Shown: positions 17,872 to 27,280 of the stretch, piece after piece
Layout of the letters: every line of letters starts with the position of its first letter
How positions within the stretch are numbered: the first letter of the stretch is position 1
From: an uncultured Pelagibacteraceae bacterium
Lineage (GTDB): Bacteria > Pseudomonadota > Alphaproteobacteria > Pelagibacterales > Pelagibacteraceae
Reading direction: 5' to 3'
NCBI GenBank assembly: GCA_902533775.1
Contig: CACANA010000009.1
Coordinates: forward strand, 1 to 35,808
Length of the DNA: 35,808 nucleotides
Notes under the pieces: generated by a model
What the model was told of the DNA's origin: nothing
The model's database searches: none
The model's input: only the letters and a program-made list of their open reading frames with translations
Program-made: the position numbers and the translations under genes

Positions 17872-17982
17872 AAGTAAAATGAATAGATATACTTAATTTG
17901 AATTTATTGATTAAGAATAAATGCATATCTGGGTTGAAAAGTTATCAATAGTTTACCTTATTTTTTTTAGTAATAAAAAGAT

Positions 17983-18120
17983 GTGAAACGTAAATTAAAA
18001 AAAAATAAATTAACAAATAAATCTAAAACGCTTTCAAAAAAGCCTAAGACTATAAACCCAAACTTTTTTTATTTTTATAATGAAAATGGAAAATTAGTTG
18101 GAATACCTTACGGTAATTAA
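17983..18120 (+). CDS. Small basic hypothetical protein, 45 aa, GTG start
   Basis: Not in the supplied track. GTG AAA CGT ... GGT AAT TAA gives MKRKLKKNKLTNKSKTLSKKPKTINPNFFYFYNENGKLVGIPYGN*; plausible but short. Confidence 0.4.
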   Translation: MKRKLKKNKLTNKSKTLSKKPKTINPNFFYFYNENGKLVGIPYGN

Positions 18121-18122
18121 AA

Positions 18123-19580
18123 TTATCTTCTTTGAGATAAACTAGCGTGTTTTTTTAATACCTCAGCTGAAATAACTTTTGCTTCTGTTGTTTTCTTAAC
18201 ATTCCAAATTTTTTCCTTAGCAATTTTAGTCGATATTTTATTATCAACTATTGGTGATGGATAATCTTTACCAATTTCTAAATTAATTCCTTTTTGTTCA
18301 ATGAATGTCAATTTCCATGGTTCATGAATTAATTTTCCTGGAACATTTTTTAATTCTGGAACCCATTTTTTTATAAAATCTCCAGTGGGATCTTGATCAA
18401 TTGATTGTTTAATTGGATTATAAATTCTTATTGAATTTATTCCTGTTGTTCCTGACTGCATTTGAAACTGTGAATAATGTATACCTGGCTCATAATCTGT
18501 AAATAATTTTGCTAAATGTTTTGATGTTTTTTTCCAATCAAGCCATAATTGATAAGACGCAAATGAAACTAACATTGCTCTCATTCTAAAATTAATCCAT
18601 CCATTAGTTCTAAGGTACCTCATACAAGCATCAACAAACGGATAACCGGTAGTTCCATTTTTCCATGCTAAATGATAATCTTCATTAAAATCATTTTCTC
18701 TTATTCCATTATAAGCGCTATTCATATTTCTAAATTCAATTTCTGGTTCATCATATAACTTTTGAATAAAATGACAGTGCCAGGCTAACCTGCTTTTAAA
18801 AGCAATTAAGGATTTCTTTTTTGAAAAAGTTAAATTGGATTTTAATTTATCGTTAGTTTTTTTAAAAATTTCTTTAATAGAAATATTTCCAAATGCAATA
18901 TGAGGACTTAATCTAGAACAGGAAGTTTCTCCAGTTATCGGCGAAGACATTTCTTTTTGGTAATTTTCTGATCTGTCATTAAGAAAAGAATCTAAAAGTT
19001 GAAGTGCATTTTGTCTTCCACCAATTTGAATTTTTCCATTTTCTAAATTATTTGTTTCTATTTTTGATAAATCCTCTACATAATTATCTGAAATAAACTC
19101 ACAATTTAAATTTAAATTTGCGCTTTCACTGTCTATAAATTTATTCCAATTATATGACCATTTATTTCTAATTCTATGATTTAGTTGAACGCCAAATTGA
19201 TTTGATATTTTCCAATTAATATTTTGTTCTTTAAATAAAAAACTAACTTCTTTGTCTAAGTTAGTTATATACATGTTCTTGAATATTATATTTGAATAAA
19301 CTTCATTTATTTTAAATTTATCAGTTAAATGACTTAAAATTTCTAGTGTATCTCCGTAATATATATTGAGTTTAGCATTATATTTTTCACTTAGTGTTTT
19401 TTTCAAATCATCTAATGATGATTTTAAAAAATCTAAGTGGAATGAACTAGATGTAGGTAATTTGTGATATTCTTTATCAAATATGTAAATTGGTAAAATC
19501 TTTCCTGATTTTGCAGCTTCGTTAAATGCATCATTATTAGATACACGTAGATCGTTCCTGAACCATACGATTTTGTTCAT
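18123..19580 (-). CDS. phrB: Deoxyribodipyrimidine photolyase / cryptochrome family
   Basis: 485 aa; [98 protein letters not shown]. Confidence 0.95.
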   Translation of the reverse strand: MNKIVWFRNDLRVSNNDAFNEAAKSGKILPIYIFDKEYHKLPTSSSFHLDFLKSSLDDLKKTLSEKYNAKLNIYYGDTLEILSHLTDKFKINEVYSNIIFKNMYITNLDKEVSFLFKEQNINWKISNQFGVQLNHRIRNKWSYNWNKFIDSESANLNLNCEFISDNYVEDLSKIETNNLENGKIQIGGRQNALQLLDSFLNDRSENYQKEMSSPITGETSCSRLSPHIAFGNISIKEIFKKTNDKLKSNLTFSKKKSLIAFKSRLAWHCHFIQKLYDEPEIEFRNMNSAYNGIRENDFNEDYHLAWKNGTTGYPFVDACMRYLRTNGWINFRMRAMLVSFASYQLWLDWKKTSKHLAKLFTDYEPGIHYSQFQMQSGTTGINSIRIYNPIKQSIDQDPTGDFIKKWVPELKNVPGKLIHEPWKLTFIEQKGINLEIGKDYPSPIVDNKISTKIAKEKIWNVKKTTEAKVISAEVLKKHASLSQRR

Positions 19581-19589
19581 TTTAAATAA

Positions 19590-19781
19590 TTAAAGACTGA
19601 TTTTGAAAGTTCTTGAAGTTTTGTCGTCTGATACTTTTAAAATTTTAAATTTTGAAGTTTTTTCAAGTTTTTGCCCTTTGTTTGTAACAAAAGATTTCAT
19701 TTTCTTAACTTCGCCCTCAGGCATTTTTCTTGTGTACTTCAAAGTATGTTTTTTTGATCCAATAACAAATATTGTTTTCAT
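19590..19781 (-). CDS. Small hypothetical protein, 63 aa
   Basis: MKTIFVIGSKKHTLKYTRKMPEGEVKKMKSFVTNKGQKLEKTSKFKILKVSDDKTSRTFKISL; basic, lies directly upstream of phrB on the same strand. Confidence 0.55.
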   Translation of the reverse strand: MKTIFVIGSKKHTLKYTRKMPEGEVKKMKSFVTNKGQKLEKTSKFKILKVSDDKTSRTFKISL

Positions 19782-19889
19782 GAGATTTTAATTACAAATA
19801 TATTTATTGTCTGTCTCTGTGACATAAGTTTCATTTAAGAGTTTGGGAATATTTTGATTATTTTGATATCGAGAATCTACTAAAGAGAC

Positions 19890-19948
19890 AGGTTGTATTC
19901 AAATAATATATTTATAAAAAATAGAAATAAATTTGTTGAATACAACCT
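19890..19948. repeat. 13-bp perfect inverted repeat
   Basis: AGGTTGTATTCAA (19890-19902) and TTGAATACAACCT (19936-19948), separated by 33 nt of AT-rich sequence. Confidence 0.85.
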
Positions 19949-19964
19949 ACCTAAAACTTATTTT

Positions 19965-20131
19965 TATAAGTGAAGGAGGTGCAAATGCTTAGAATAACGC
20001 CACCTGACACTTAGCTGGTGAGATATCACATATTAAAAATAACACAAACTAAATCCATTTGATGGATTTGGCCAAAATGGCATAAAAAAGGGGAGCTCTT
20101 TTGGTAATAACCAATTGAGCTGACCCCTTTT
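19965..20131 (+). ncRNA. Candidate small RNA with a consensus Shine-Dalgarno, a 9-codon mini-ORF, hairpins and a terminator-like 3' end
   Basis: AAGGAGGTG at 19973-19981, ATGCTTAGAATAACGCCACCTGACACTTAG at 19985-20014 (MLRITPPDT*), hairpin AAATCCAT-TTG-ATGGATTT at 20051-20069, and AAAAGGGG...CCCCTTTT at 20086-20131. No long ORF on either strand. Confidence 0.45.
20086..20131. terminator. Probable bidirectional intrinsic terminator
   Basis: AAAAGGGGAGCTC ... GAGCTGACCCCTTTT long stem; A-run at 5' and T-run at 3' serve both strands; sits at the stop codon of the minus-strand aminotransferase. Confidence 0.75.
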
Positions 20132-21278
20132 AATAATTTTTAGACATAAAATCTTTAATTCTCTTAGCACCTTCAATTATATCTTTTGTGCTTCTAGCAT
20201 ATGAGAATCGGATAGTAGAATTTCCTCTTTTTTGATCAAAATCAATTCCTGGTGTTATAGCAACATTTGCTTCATCTAAAACTTTTTTACAAAAAGCTAA
20301 GCTATCATTTGAATATTCAGATATATCAACATAAATGTAAAAAGCTCCATCAGGTGGTGAAAACTTTTTTAATCCTGCTTTCGGTAATTCTTCTAAAAGT
20401 ATCTCTCTATTTTTTTTATATACCTCAACATTCGATTGTAACTCTTCATTTGCATCTAAAGAAGCAAGAGCTGTAACTTGACTTGCGTGTGGAGGACAAA
20501 CAAACAAATTTTGTGAAAGTCTTTCTACTTGTCTGACATGATCTTCTGGTACAACCATCCACCCTATTCGCCAACCAGTCATTGAAAAGTATTTTGAAAA
20601 AGAATTAATTACATAACAATTATCTGTAATCTCTAAAGCTGAAGTTGGATTATTTTCATATTGAATTCCATGATAAATTTCATCACTAATAAAGCTTACA
20701 TTGTTCTCATTTGCAGTATTAATTAAATTCTCTAGCGATTGTTTATCTAACATAGACCCAGTTGGATTTGCAGGCGATGCAACAAGAATTCCATTTAAAT
20801 TATTATTTGTAATATCCTCTGGAACAGGTTGAAATCTATTTTGAAGTTTAGTTTGAATATCTACAGTTTCCAAACTTAGTGATTTTAGTATCTGTCTATA
20901 GCTAGGATAACTTGGAGATCCAATTCCAACTCTATCTCCACTATCAAACAATGCTGAAAAAGATAATATAAAGGCTCCAGAAGAGCCTGTTGTAACTACT
21001 ATTCTATTTGGATTTAAATCTAAATTGTACCAATCTCCATATAACTTTGAAATTTTTGTTCTTAGAGCTGGTAGACCAAGTGATACTGTGTAACCAAGAT
21101 TATTTTTATTTATCTCATTTGTAATATAATCTTTCGCAATCTTAGGTGCTGGTGTTCCCGGCTGCCCTACCTCCATATGAATTATATCTTTACCTTTTTC
21201 TTCAGCAATTCTAGCGGACTCCATTACATCCATTACAATAAATGGATCAACGTCTGATCTTTTTGATTTTTTCATCAT
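20130..21278 (-). CDS. PLP-dependent aminotransferase, class I/II
   Basis: 382 aa; VGQPGTPAPKIAKDYI, VASPANPTGSMLDKQSLENL, SFISDEIYHGIQYE, INSFSKYFSMTGWRIGWMV (PLP lysine in SFSKYFSMTGWRIG). Confidence 0.93.
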   Translation of the reverse strand: MMKKSKRSDVDPFIVMDVMESARIAEEKGKDIIHMEVGQPGTPAPKIAKDYITNEINKNNLGYTVSLGLPALRTKISKLYGDWYNLDLNPNRIVVTTGSSGAFILSFSALFDSGDRVGIGSPSYPSYRQILKSLSLETVDIQTKLQNRFQPVPEDITNNNLNGILVASPANPTGSMLDKQSLENLINTANENNVSFISDEIYHGIQYENNPTSALEITDNCYVINSFSKYFSMTGWRIGWMVVPEDHVRQVERLSQNLFVCPPHASQVTALASLDANEELQSNVEVYKKNREILLEELPKAGLKKFSPPDGAFYIYVDISEYSNDSLAFCKKVLDEANVAITPGIDFDQKRGNSTIRFSYARSTKDIIEGAKRIKDFMSKNY

Positions 21279-21481
21279 TTTATTTGATCTTCACAAAATT
21301 TTTTAATTTGTTCGTTTGATAATCTGTCCTCTTTAGTTTTTTTAGAATCTAATTCAGCTTTTCCAATTATACATGCTTTAATAGTTTTGCTTCTATTAAA
21401 ATCGTTATAATAATTAGTTGAGATGTAAAGAGCTATAATTCCTAATACTAAAAAAACTATAAGTTTTAAATTTTTTTTCAT
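21275..21481 (-). CDS. Small single-TM hypothetical protein, 68 aa
   Basis: MKKNLKLIVFLVLGIIALYISTNYYNDFNRSKTIKACIIGKAELDSKKTKEDRLSNEQIKKFCEDQIK; overlaps both neighbours by 1-4 nt (operon-like). Confidence 0.65.
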   Translation of the reverse strand: MKKNLKLIVFLVLGIIALYISTNYYNDFNRSKTIKACIIGKAELDSKKTKEDRLSNEQIKKFCEDQIK

Positions 21482-22785
21482 TAAATTTCAGTTTGAGCTT
21501 TTATCCTTTCGTAAGCTAATCTAGTGTATATTCCTAAATTTAAAAAGGGTTGTGGTGGTAACCAGTTTGGTTTTTTTCTTTGTTGTATTACTTCAATTTC
21601 ATTAGATTGTTGATTAGAGGCCATTAGAGCTATTTGTTCACCGAATAGTGTTCCTACTCCAATTCCAGATCCATTGTAACAGCCTGCGCTAAAAATATTA
21701 TCATCAATTTTTTCAAATATTTGAGAGCTATTACCACTTCTACACACAATCCCTGACCAACTGCTCTCTATTATATTATCAGGTAATTGTTTAAATCTTT
21801 TCTTGATGCCTTCTTTATGAATTGTAGCTCTTTTATTTAATTCATTTCTATTCATTGAAAAAGGGTTTCTTAACTCTGCAGTATTTCTTATAAGTATTCT
21901 CCTATCTTTAGTCATTCTTATCGTAGCACCCATTGGTCTTATAGGAAGAACACCCCACTCTTTTGGAGAACCTATATCTTTAAATTCTTTATCTGTGAGT
22001 TTTCTCGTGAGACTAGCAGTTAATGTGATTGGGAAACTATAATTTTTTTTTACATTCAAATATTTCAAAAAACCGTTTGTGCAAAAAATAATTTTTTTAG
22101 TAGTTATTTTGTGCTTTTTTGTAAAACATTCAATTTTGTTATTAATCTTTTTCCAATTATAAATTTGAGAATTTTCATATAATTTTACATTATCTGGCAA
22201 TGTATCAACCATTGCTCTAGCTAATTTACCAGGGTTTAAAAGAATTCCTCCTGAGGTAAAAACTCCAATTTTATAAAAAGGCGTTCCCAATTTTTCAGTT
22301 AACTCTTTATTAAATAAAATTTTATTTTTAAAACCAAGACTATTTAATAATTTGCTGAACGATTGAGCTTTTGTCTCATCTTGCTCTTTAGAGGAAGCAA
22401 AATATTTTCCACATTCATTCCAATCACAATCAACCTGATATTCTTTTATAAATTTTCTAACAGCTTCTATACCCAAGTGATATATTTTTGTTTTTTTTAC
22501 ATAATTCTCTTTATCGCTGTTAGATGTAAAACCATCATTTAATGTAGTATCAACTAGATAGCCTGAATTTCTTGAACTTCCACCCTCGCCCGCTAACTGT
22601 GCATCAATGAGAATAATTTTTTTATTTTTCATTATATCTGAAAGTTTTCTAGCAGCTGATAATCCTGTATACCCAGCTCCTACAATTAAATAATCACAGT
22701 AAATGTCTTGATCTAGTAATTTAAAATTACTTCTCTCAGGAAGTTGTCTTGTCCATCCACAGAAATTGTTGTTTATTAAATCCAA
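21481..22785 (-). CDS. FAD-dependent oxidoreductase (DadA/PuuB-like, amine or amino-acid oxidizing; possibly TauY-like)
   Basis: 434 aa; DYLIVGAGYTGLSAARKL, LIDAQLAGEGGSSRNSGYLVDTTLNDG, WSGIVCRSGNSSQIFEKIDDNIFSAGCYNGSGIGVGTLFGEQIA. TauY assignment rests on the adjacent xsc. Confidence 0.82.
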   Translation of the reverse strand: MDLINNNFCGWTRQLPERSNFKLLDQDIYCDYLIVGAGYTGLSAARKLSDIMKNKKIILIDAQLAGEGGSSRNSGYLVDTTLNDGFTSNSDKENYVKKTKIYHLGIEAVRKFIKEYQVDCDWNECGKYFASSKEQDETKAQSFSKLLNSLGFKNKILFNKELTEKLGTPFYKIGVFTSGGILLNPGKLARAMVDTLPDNVKLYENSQIYNWKKINNKIECFTKKHKITTKKIIFCTNGFLKYLNVKKNYSFPITLTASLTRKLTDKEFKDIGSPKEWGVLPIRPMGATIRMTKDRRILIRNTAELRNPFSMNRNELNKRATIHKEGIKKRFKQLPDNIIESSWSGIVCRSGNSSQIFEKIDDNIFSAGCYNGSGIGVGTLFGEQIALMASNQQSNEIEVIQQRKKPNWLPPQPFLNLGIYTRLAYERIKAQTEI

Positions 22786-22816
22786 TAATTATTTTTATAA
22801 TGAAATTTTACTAATC

Positions 22817-24601
22817 TCAACTTACAAGAGACTTTTGGGGCTTCATATCACTCTTGCTTATACCAGCTACTTTAACTGGTTTTTTCATAGCATCTCTTCT
22901 GAATGGCTCACCTAATTCTTGATTTAGAATGATTTCGATAAATGTAGTAATACCTTTTTTTTGGTCTTCACATGATTGTTTAATAGCTTTAGTGGTTTCT
23001 TCCATTGTATTTGCAATAACACCTTTTAAACCACATGCATTAGCAACTTTTGCATAACTTAATTCTGGGTCTAACTCTGTTCCAACAAAATTATCATCGA
23101 ACCATAAAATTGAATTTCTTTTTTCAGCACCCCATTGATAATTTCTAAAAATTACCATCGTTATTGCAGGCCACTCTTCTCTTGCACACGAACTCATTTC
23201 GTTCATACTTATTCCAAAAGCTCCATCACCAGCAAAACCTATAACTGGAGTATCTGGGCATCCAATTTTTGCTCCAAGAATAGATGGAAATCCGTAACCG
23301 CATGGTCCAAATAAACCTGGTGCCAAATATTTTCTTGGTTTCTCAAATGTTGGGTATGCATTACCTATTGCACAATTATTTCCAATATCACTTGAAATTA
23401 TAACATCTTCTGGCATCCCAGCTTGGATAGCTCTCCATGCTTGTCTTGGAGACATTCTATCTTTATCTCTTTCTCTTGCTTCTTTATTCCAAACAGTTCC
23501 TGGATCATCATCCTCATGATCTAAACTTGTAAGAGTTTGCAACCATGCAGATTTTGTTTGATGAATTAGATTTTTTCTATCTTCTCTACCATTATCTCCA
23601 GCATTTGATGAAAGTTTTTCTAATATTTGTTGAGCTACCATTTTAGCATCACCGCAAATACCAACTGTAACTTTCTTGGTTAAACCAATACGATCAGGGT
23701 TCATATCTACTTGAATAATTGTTGCATCTTTTGGCCAGTAATCAATTCCATACCCTGGTAATGTTGAAAATGGATTTAATCTTGTTCCTAATGCTAAAAC
23801 TACATCAGCTTTTGAAATTAACTCCATTGCAGCTTTAGATCCGTTGTAACCTAATGGGCCAACAGCTAATGGATGGCTTCCTGGAAAGCTATCGTTATGT
23901 TGATATCCATTACAAACAGGTGCATCAAGCTTTTCTGCTAATTTTTTACAATCATCAATGGCATCACCTATAACAACTCCTGCCCCAGATAAAATTACTG
24001 GGAATTTTGCGTCTGATAATAATTTCGCAGCTCTATCAACAGCATCTTTTCCACCACCTTGTCTTTCAAATCTGACAATTGGAGGTAATTCTATATCTAT
24101 CACTTGTGTCCAAAAATCTCTTGGTACATTTATTTGTGCAGGCGCTGACCCTCTAAAAGCTTTTTCTATTACTCTGTTTAAAACTTCTGCCATTCTTGAT
24201 GGGTCTCTAACTTCTTCTTGATAACACACCATGTCTTTAAATAAATTCATTTGCTCTACTTCTTGAAAACCACCTTGGCCCATAGTTTTGTTTGCAGCTT
24301 GTGGTGTAACTAATAGTAACGGAGTATGATTCCAGTAAGCAGTTTTTATTGGTGTAACAAGTCCTGTAATTCCTGGACCATTTTGAGCAATCACCATTGA
24401 CATTTTTCCAGTTGCTCTCGTATAACCATCAGCAATCAATCCACCATTTGTTTCATGAGCAACGTCCCAAAAAGTTATTCCAGCTTCTGGGAAAAGATCA
24501 GAAATAGGCATGAATGCAGAACCAATAATACCAAACGAATGTTCGATACCATGCATTTGTAAAACTTTTACAAAAGCTTCTTCGGTTGTCATTTTAGCCA
24601 T
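22817..24601 (-). CDS. xsc: Sulfoacetaldehyde acetyltransferase (TPP-dependent)
   Basis: 594 aa; MTTEEAFVKVLQMHGIEHSFGIIGSAFMPISDLFPEAGITFWDVAHETNGGLIADGYTRATGKMSMVIAQNGPGITG ... TPQAANKTMGQGGFQEVEQMNLFKDMVCYQEEVRDPSRMAEVLNRVIEKAFRGSAPAQINVPRDFWTQVIDIELP strongly matches remembered Xsc. Confidence 0.95.
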   Translation of the reverse strand: MAKMTTEEAFVKVLQMHGIEHSFGIIGSAFMPISDLFPEAGITFWDVAHETNGGLIADGYTRATGKMSMVIAQNGPGITGLVTPIKTAYWNHTPLLLVTPQAANKTMGQGGFQEVEQMNLFKDMVCYQEEVRDPSRMAEVLNRVIEKAFRGSAPAQINVPRDFWTQVIDIELPPIVRFERQGGGKDAVDRAAKLLSDAKFPVILSGAGVVIGDAIDDCKKLAEKLDAPVCNGYQHNDSFPGSHPLAVGPLGYNGSKAAMELISKADVVLALGTRLNPFSTLPGYGIDYWPKDATIIQVDMNPDRIGLTKKVTVGICGDAKMVAQQILEKLSSNAGDNGREDRKNLIHQTKSAWLQTLTSLDHEDDDPGTVWNKEARERDKDRMSPRQAWRAIQAGMPEDVIISSDIGNNCAIGNAYPTFEKPRKYLAPGLFGPCGYGFPSILGAKIGCPDTPVIGFAGDGAFGISMNEMSSCAREEWPAITMVIFRNYQWGAEKRNSILWFDDNFVGTELDPELSYAKVANACGLKGVIANTMEETTKAIKQSCEDQKKGITTFIEIILNQELGEPFRRDAMKKPVKVAGISKSDMKPQKSLVS

Positions 24602-24630
24602 ATCAAATCCTTCTTAATTCTATTTTTTAA

Positions 24631-24662
24631 TTGTCAAAGTGCCCAATTCATATATAAATTGG
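24631..24662 (+). promoter_or_regulatory. Candidate sigma70-type promoter with an overlapping CCAATT-N8-AATTGG palindrome
   Basis: TTGTCA (24631-24636), 16-nt spacer, TATAAA (24653-24658); palindrome at 24643-24662 straddles the -10; lies in the divergent xsc/suyA gap. Confidence 0.45.
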
Positions 24663-24691
24663 ATCGAATTTCAAACAAAGAAATCGTCACA

Positions 24692-24979
24692 ATGGCTGGC
24701 ACAGATATTATAATCCACGATGAAAAAGACAATGTAGGTGTTGTAGTTATTGAAAAAATTACTCCTAAACAAGACTGTGATTGCTGGATTATGGAAAATG
24801 ATAAATCAGTAAAAATTCAATCGATGGATGAAATACCTTTGGGTCATAAAATTGCTATGACTGATCTTAATGAAGGAGATACAATATTAAAGTACGGGCA
24901 TGATATTGGCAAAGTCGTAAAATCAATTAAAAAAGGTGAACATGTGCATGTTCACAACGTAAAAACTAAAAAGTGGTAA
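24692..24979 (+). CDS. suyA: (2R)-sulfolactate sulfo-lyase subunit alpha (SAF/UxaA N-terminal-type domain)
   Basis: About 95 aa from ATG 24692 (the track starts at TTG 24659). [19 protein letters not shown]...[50 protein letters not shown]; followed immediately by suyB. Confidence 0.85.
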   Translation: MAGTDIIIHDEKDNVGVVVIEKITPKQDCDCWIMENDKSVKIQSMDEIPLGHKIAMTDLNEGDTILKYGHDIGKVVKSIKKGEHVHVHNVKTKKW

Positions 24980-24980
24980 A

Positions 24981-26147
24981 ATGGAAATTCCAAAAACGTT
25001 TTTAGGATATAAAAGAGAAGATGGAAGAACAGGCACAAGAAATCACGTAATAATTCTACCTGTTGATGATATTTCAAATGCTTGTGCTGAAGCTGTAGCT
25101 AATAATATTAAAGGCACGATTGCACTTCCACATTCTTATGGAAGATTACAATTTGGAGCAGACTTAGAGCTTCATTTCAGAACAATGATTGGAACAGGAA
25201 AAAATCCAAATGTTGCAGCAGTTATAGTCATTGGTATTGAGCCTAAATGGACAAAAAGAATTGTTGATGCAATTGCAACGACTGGAAAACCAGTTGAAGG
25301 TTTTAGTATAGAAGGTGTAGGAGATATAGACACTATCGCAAGAGTTTCTAAGAAAGCTCAAGAATTTTCAATTTGGGCATCTGAAAAACAAAGAGAAGAA
25401 CGTCCTATAAGTGATTTATGGATATCAGTTAAATGTGGAGAGTCTGATACAACATCAGGATTAGCATCAAATCCAACAGTTGGAAATTTAATGGATAAAT
25501 TAGAGCCGCTTGGTGTTCATTTATGTTTTGGTGAAACATCTGAACTAACGGGTGCTGAAACTGTTTGTGAAAAAAGAGGAAAAACTCCTGAGGCTCAAGA
25601 GAAGTTTAGAAAAACGTGGAGTTCTTATAATGATTTTATTTTAAAAGAAGCAACAGACGATCTTTCTGAAAGTCAACCAACAGCTGGAAACATAGCTGGT
25701 GGACTTACTACAATTGAAGAAAAAGCATTTGGAAACTTTCAAAAAATTGGTGGATGTAAATTTATTGATGTACTAGAGCCAGCAGAAGAACCAACCAAAG
25801 GTCCAGGCTTATACTTTATGGATACCTCATCAGCTGCTGCAGAATGTGTAACTCTACAAGCTGCTGGGGGATTTAATCTTCACCTATTTCCAACTGGACA
25901 AGGAAATATAATTGGAAACCCAATTGAACCAGTAGTAAAACTAACTGCTAATCCATTAACTGCTAGAACAATGAGTGAGCATATTGATGTTGATGTTTCT
26001 AAAATCTTATCTAGAGAAATGAATTTAGATGAAGCTGGTGATGAATTAATTAAGGCAACGATAAGAGTTGCAAACGGAAGATTAACTTGTGCTGAAGCAC
26101 TAGGTCATAGAGAATTTGTTATGACTAAATTATACAGAAGTGCCTAA
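24981..26147 (+). CDS. suyB: (2R)-sulfolactate sulfo-lyase subunit beta (UxaA-family C-terminal domain)
   Basis: 388 aa; [109 protein letters not shown]. Confidence 0.87.
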   Translation: MEIPKTFLGYKREDGRTGTRNHVIILPVDDISNACAEAVANNIKGTIALPHSYGRLQFGADLELHFRTMIGTGKNPNVAAVIVIGIEPKWTKRIVDAIATTGKPVEGFSIEGVGDIDTIARVSKKAQEFSIWASEKQREERPISDLWISVKCGESDTTSGLASNPTVGNLMDKLEPLGVHLCFGETSELTGAETVCEKRGKTPEAQEKFRKTWSSYNDFILKEATDDLSESQPTAGNIAGGLTTIEEKAFGNFQKIGGCKFIDVLEPAEEPTKGPGLYFMDTSSAAAECVTLQAAGGFNLHLFPTGQGNIIGNPIEPVVKLTANPLTARTMSEHIDVDVSKILSREMNLDEAGDELIKATIRVANGRLTCAEALGHREFVMTKLYRSA

Positions 26148-27229
26148 GCTTTAAGCTTAGCTTCTCTTGCTTTATTCCATTTAGAAATATAATTTCTTAA
26201 AATTGCAGCTCCAATTCCAAGAACTACTGCTAATACAACTGATGTAAGTCCATAAAAAACTGGAAGGTCTTTAGAATAATCTAAAATAAACTGTGCAATG
26301 TTACCAAGGTTTTTTGTTCCATTTACCACCGTTTCAACAATTGCATCTTCTTTAATAAAAGTATCATAAGCAATTGCAATTCCAACTAATAATAAAAGTA
26401 CTGCTAAGATTGTTTTAAATTCCGAGCTATCAACTTTTTCACCAATTTTTTGACCAAACTGAACACCTATAATAGAGCCAAGTATAAGTACAAAAACTAA
26501 AACAAGATCAATTGTTCCATAATTAAAAGCATGAAGAACTGTTACGATTGCACTTACAAATATTGTAACAAATAAAGATGTACCAGGAATTAGCTTAGTT
26601 GGCATTCCAATAATATAAATCATTGCTGGAACTAATATAAATGCACCGCCCACTCCCATAATTGCAGCGATATATCCTACAATTAAACCAATAATAATTG
26701 GAGTAAATGCGCTTTCATAAACTTTTGATTTTTTAAAACGCATTCTAAAAGGAAGTCCATGTATCCAATAATGCGTATGTAATTTTTTTCTTACAACAAT
26801 TTTTTTTCTTGCCTTATCGATTTCTGATACTCCTTGAATAAGCATCAAAGTTCCAAGTATAGCTAAGATATACATGTAGGCTAATGAGATAACGATGTTT
26901 ATTTTTCCAATATCCTGAAAATAAGAAAAAGTTAGGATCCCTAGTAAGGTTCCAATAGTTCCTCCTACTACAATCATCAATCCCATTTTATAATCTAATG
27001 TGCCTTTTAAATAATGAGTAGTTGAACCAGATACCGATGTACCTAAAATATTGCTTGCTTCATTTGGCACTGCATAAGCTGGTGGAATACCTAAAAAAAT
27101 TAAAAATGGTGTCATTAAAAATCCCCCACCTACACCAAACAATCCTGAAAGAATACCAACTGCTAAACTTAAACCAAATATAAAGAGTATGTTAATTTCG
27201 ACTTGAGCTATTGGAAGAAAATATTCCAT
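26144..27229 (-). CDS. Sulfite exporter TauE/SafE family permease
   Basis: 361 aa membrane protein; [44 protein letters not shown] and [34 protein letters not shown] duplicated TauE/SafE motifs. Confidence 0.93.
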   Translation of the reverse strand: MEYFLPIAQVEINILFIFGLSLAVGILSGLFGVGGGFLMTPFLIFLGIPPAYAVPNEASNILGTSVSGSTTHYLKGTLDYKMGLMIVVGGTIGTLLGILTFSYFQDIGKINIVISLAYMYILAILGTLMLIQGVSEIDKARKKIVVRKKLHTHYWIHGLPFRMRFKKSKVYESAFTPIIIGLIVGYIAAIMGVGGAFILVPAMIYIIGMPTKLIPGTSLFVTIFVSAIVTVLHAFNYGTIDLVLVFVLILGSIIGVQFGQKIGEKVDSSEFKTILAVLLLLVGIAIAYDTFIKEDAIVETVVNGTKNLGNIAQFILDYSKDLPVFYGLTSVVLAVVLGIGAAILRNYISKWNKAREAKLKA

Positions 27230-27280
27230 ACAATCTAACTATTCCTCTCATAATCCAAAGTCAATGATTATAAGAATAAA

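Noticed and set aside
19890-19948. Transposon or IS terminal inverted repeats
   Set aside because: The spacer is only 33 nt, with no transposase ORF or target duplication nearby; better explained as a hairpin or operator.
19965-20131. tmRNA, 6S RNA, RNase P RNA or SRP RNA identity for the intergenic RNA
   Set aside because: No tRNA-like T-arm, tag peptide, SRP GGAAGCAG-type loop or RNase P conserved core found by eye; not excluded without an Infernal search.
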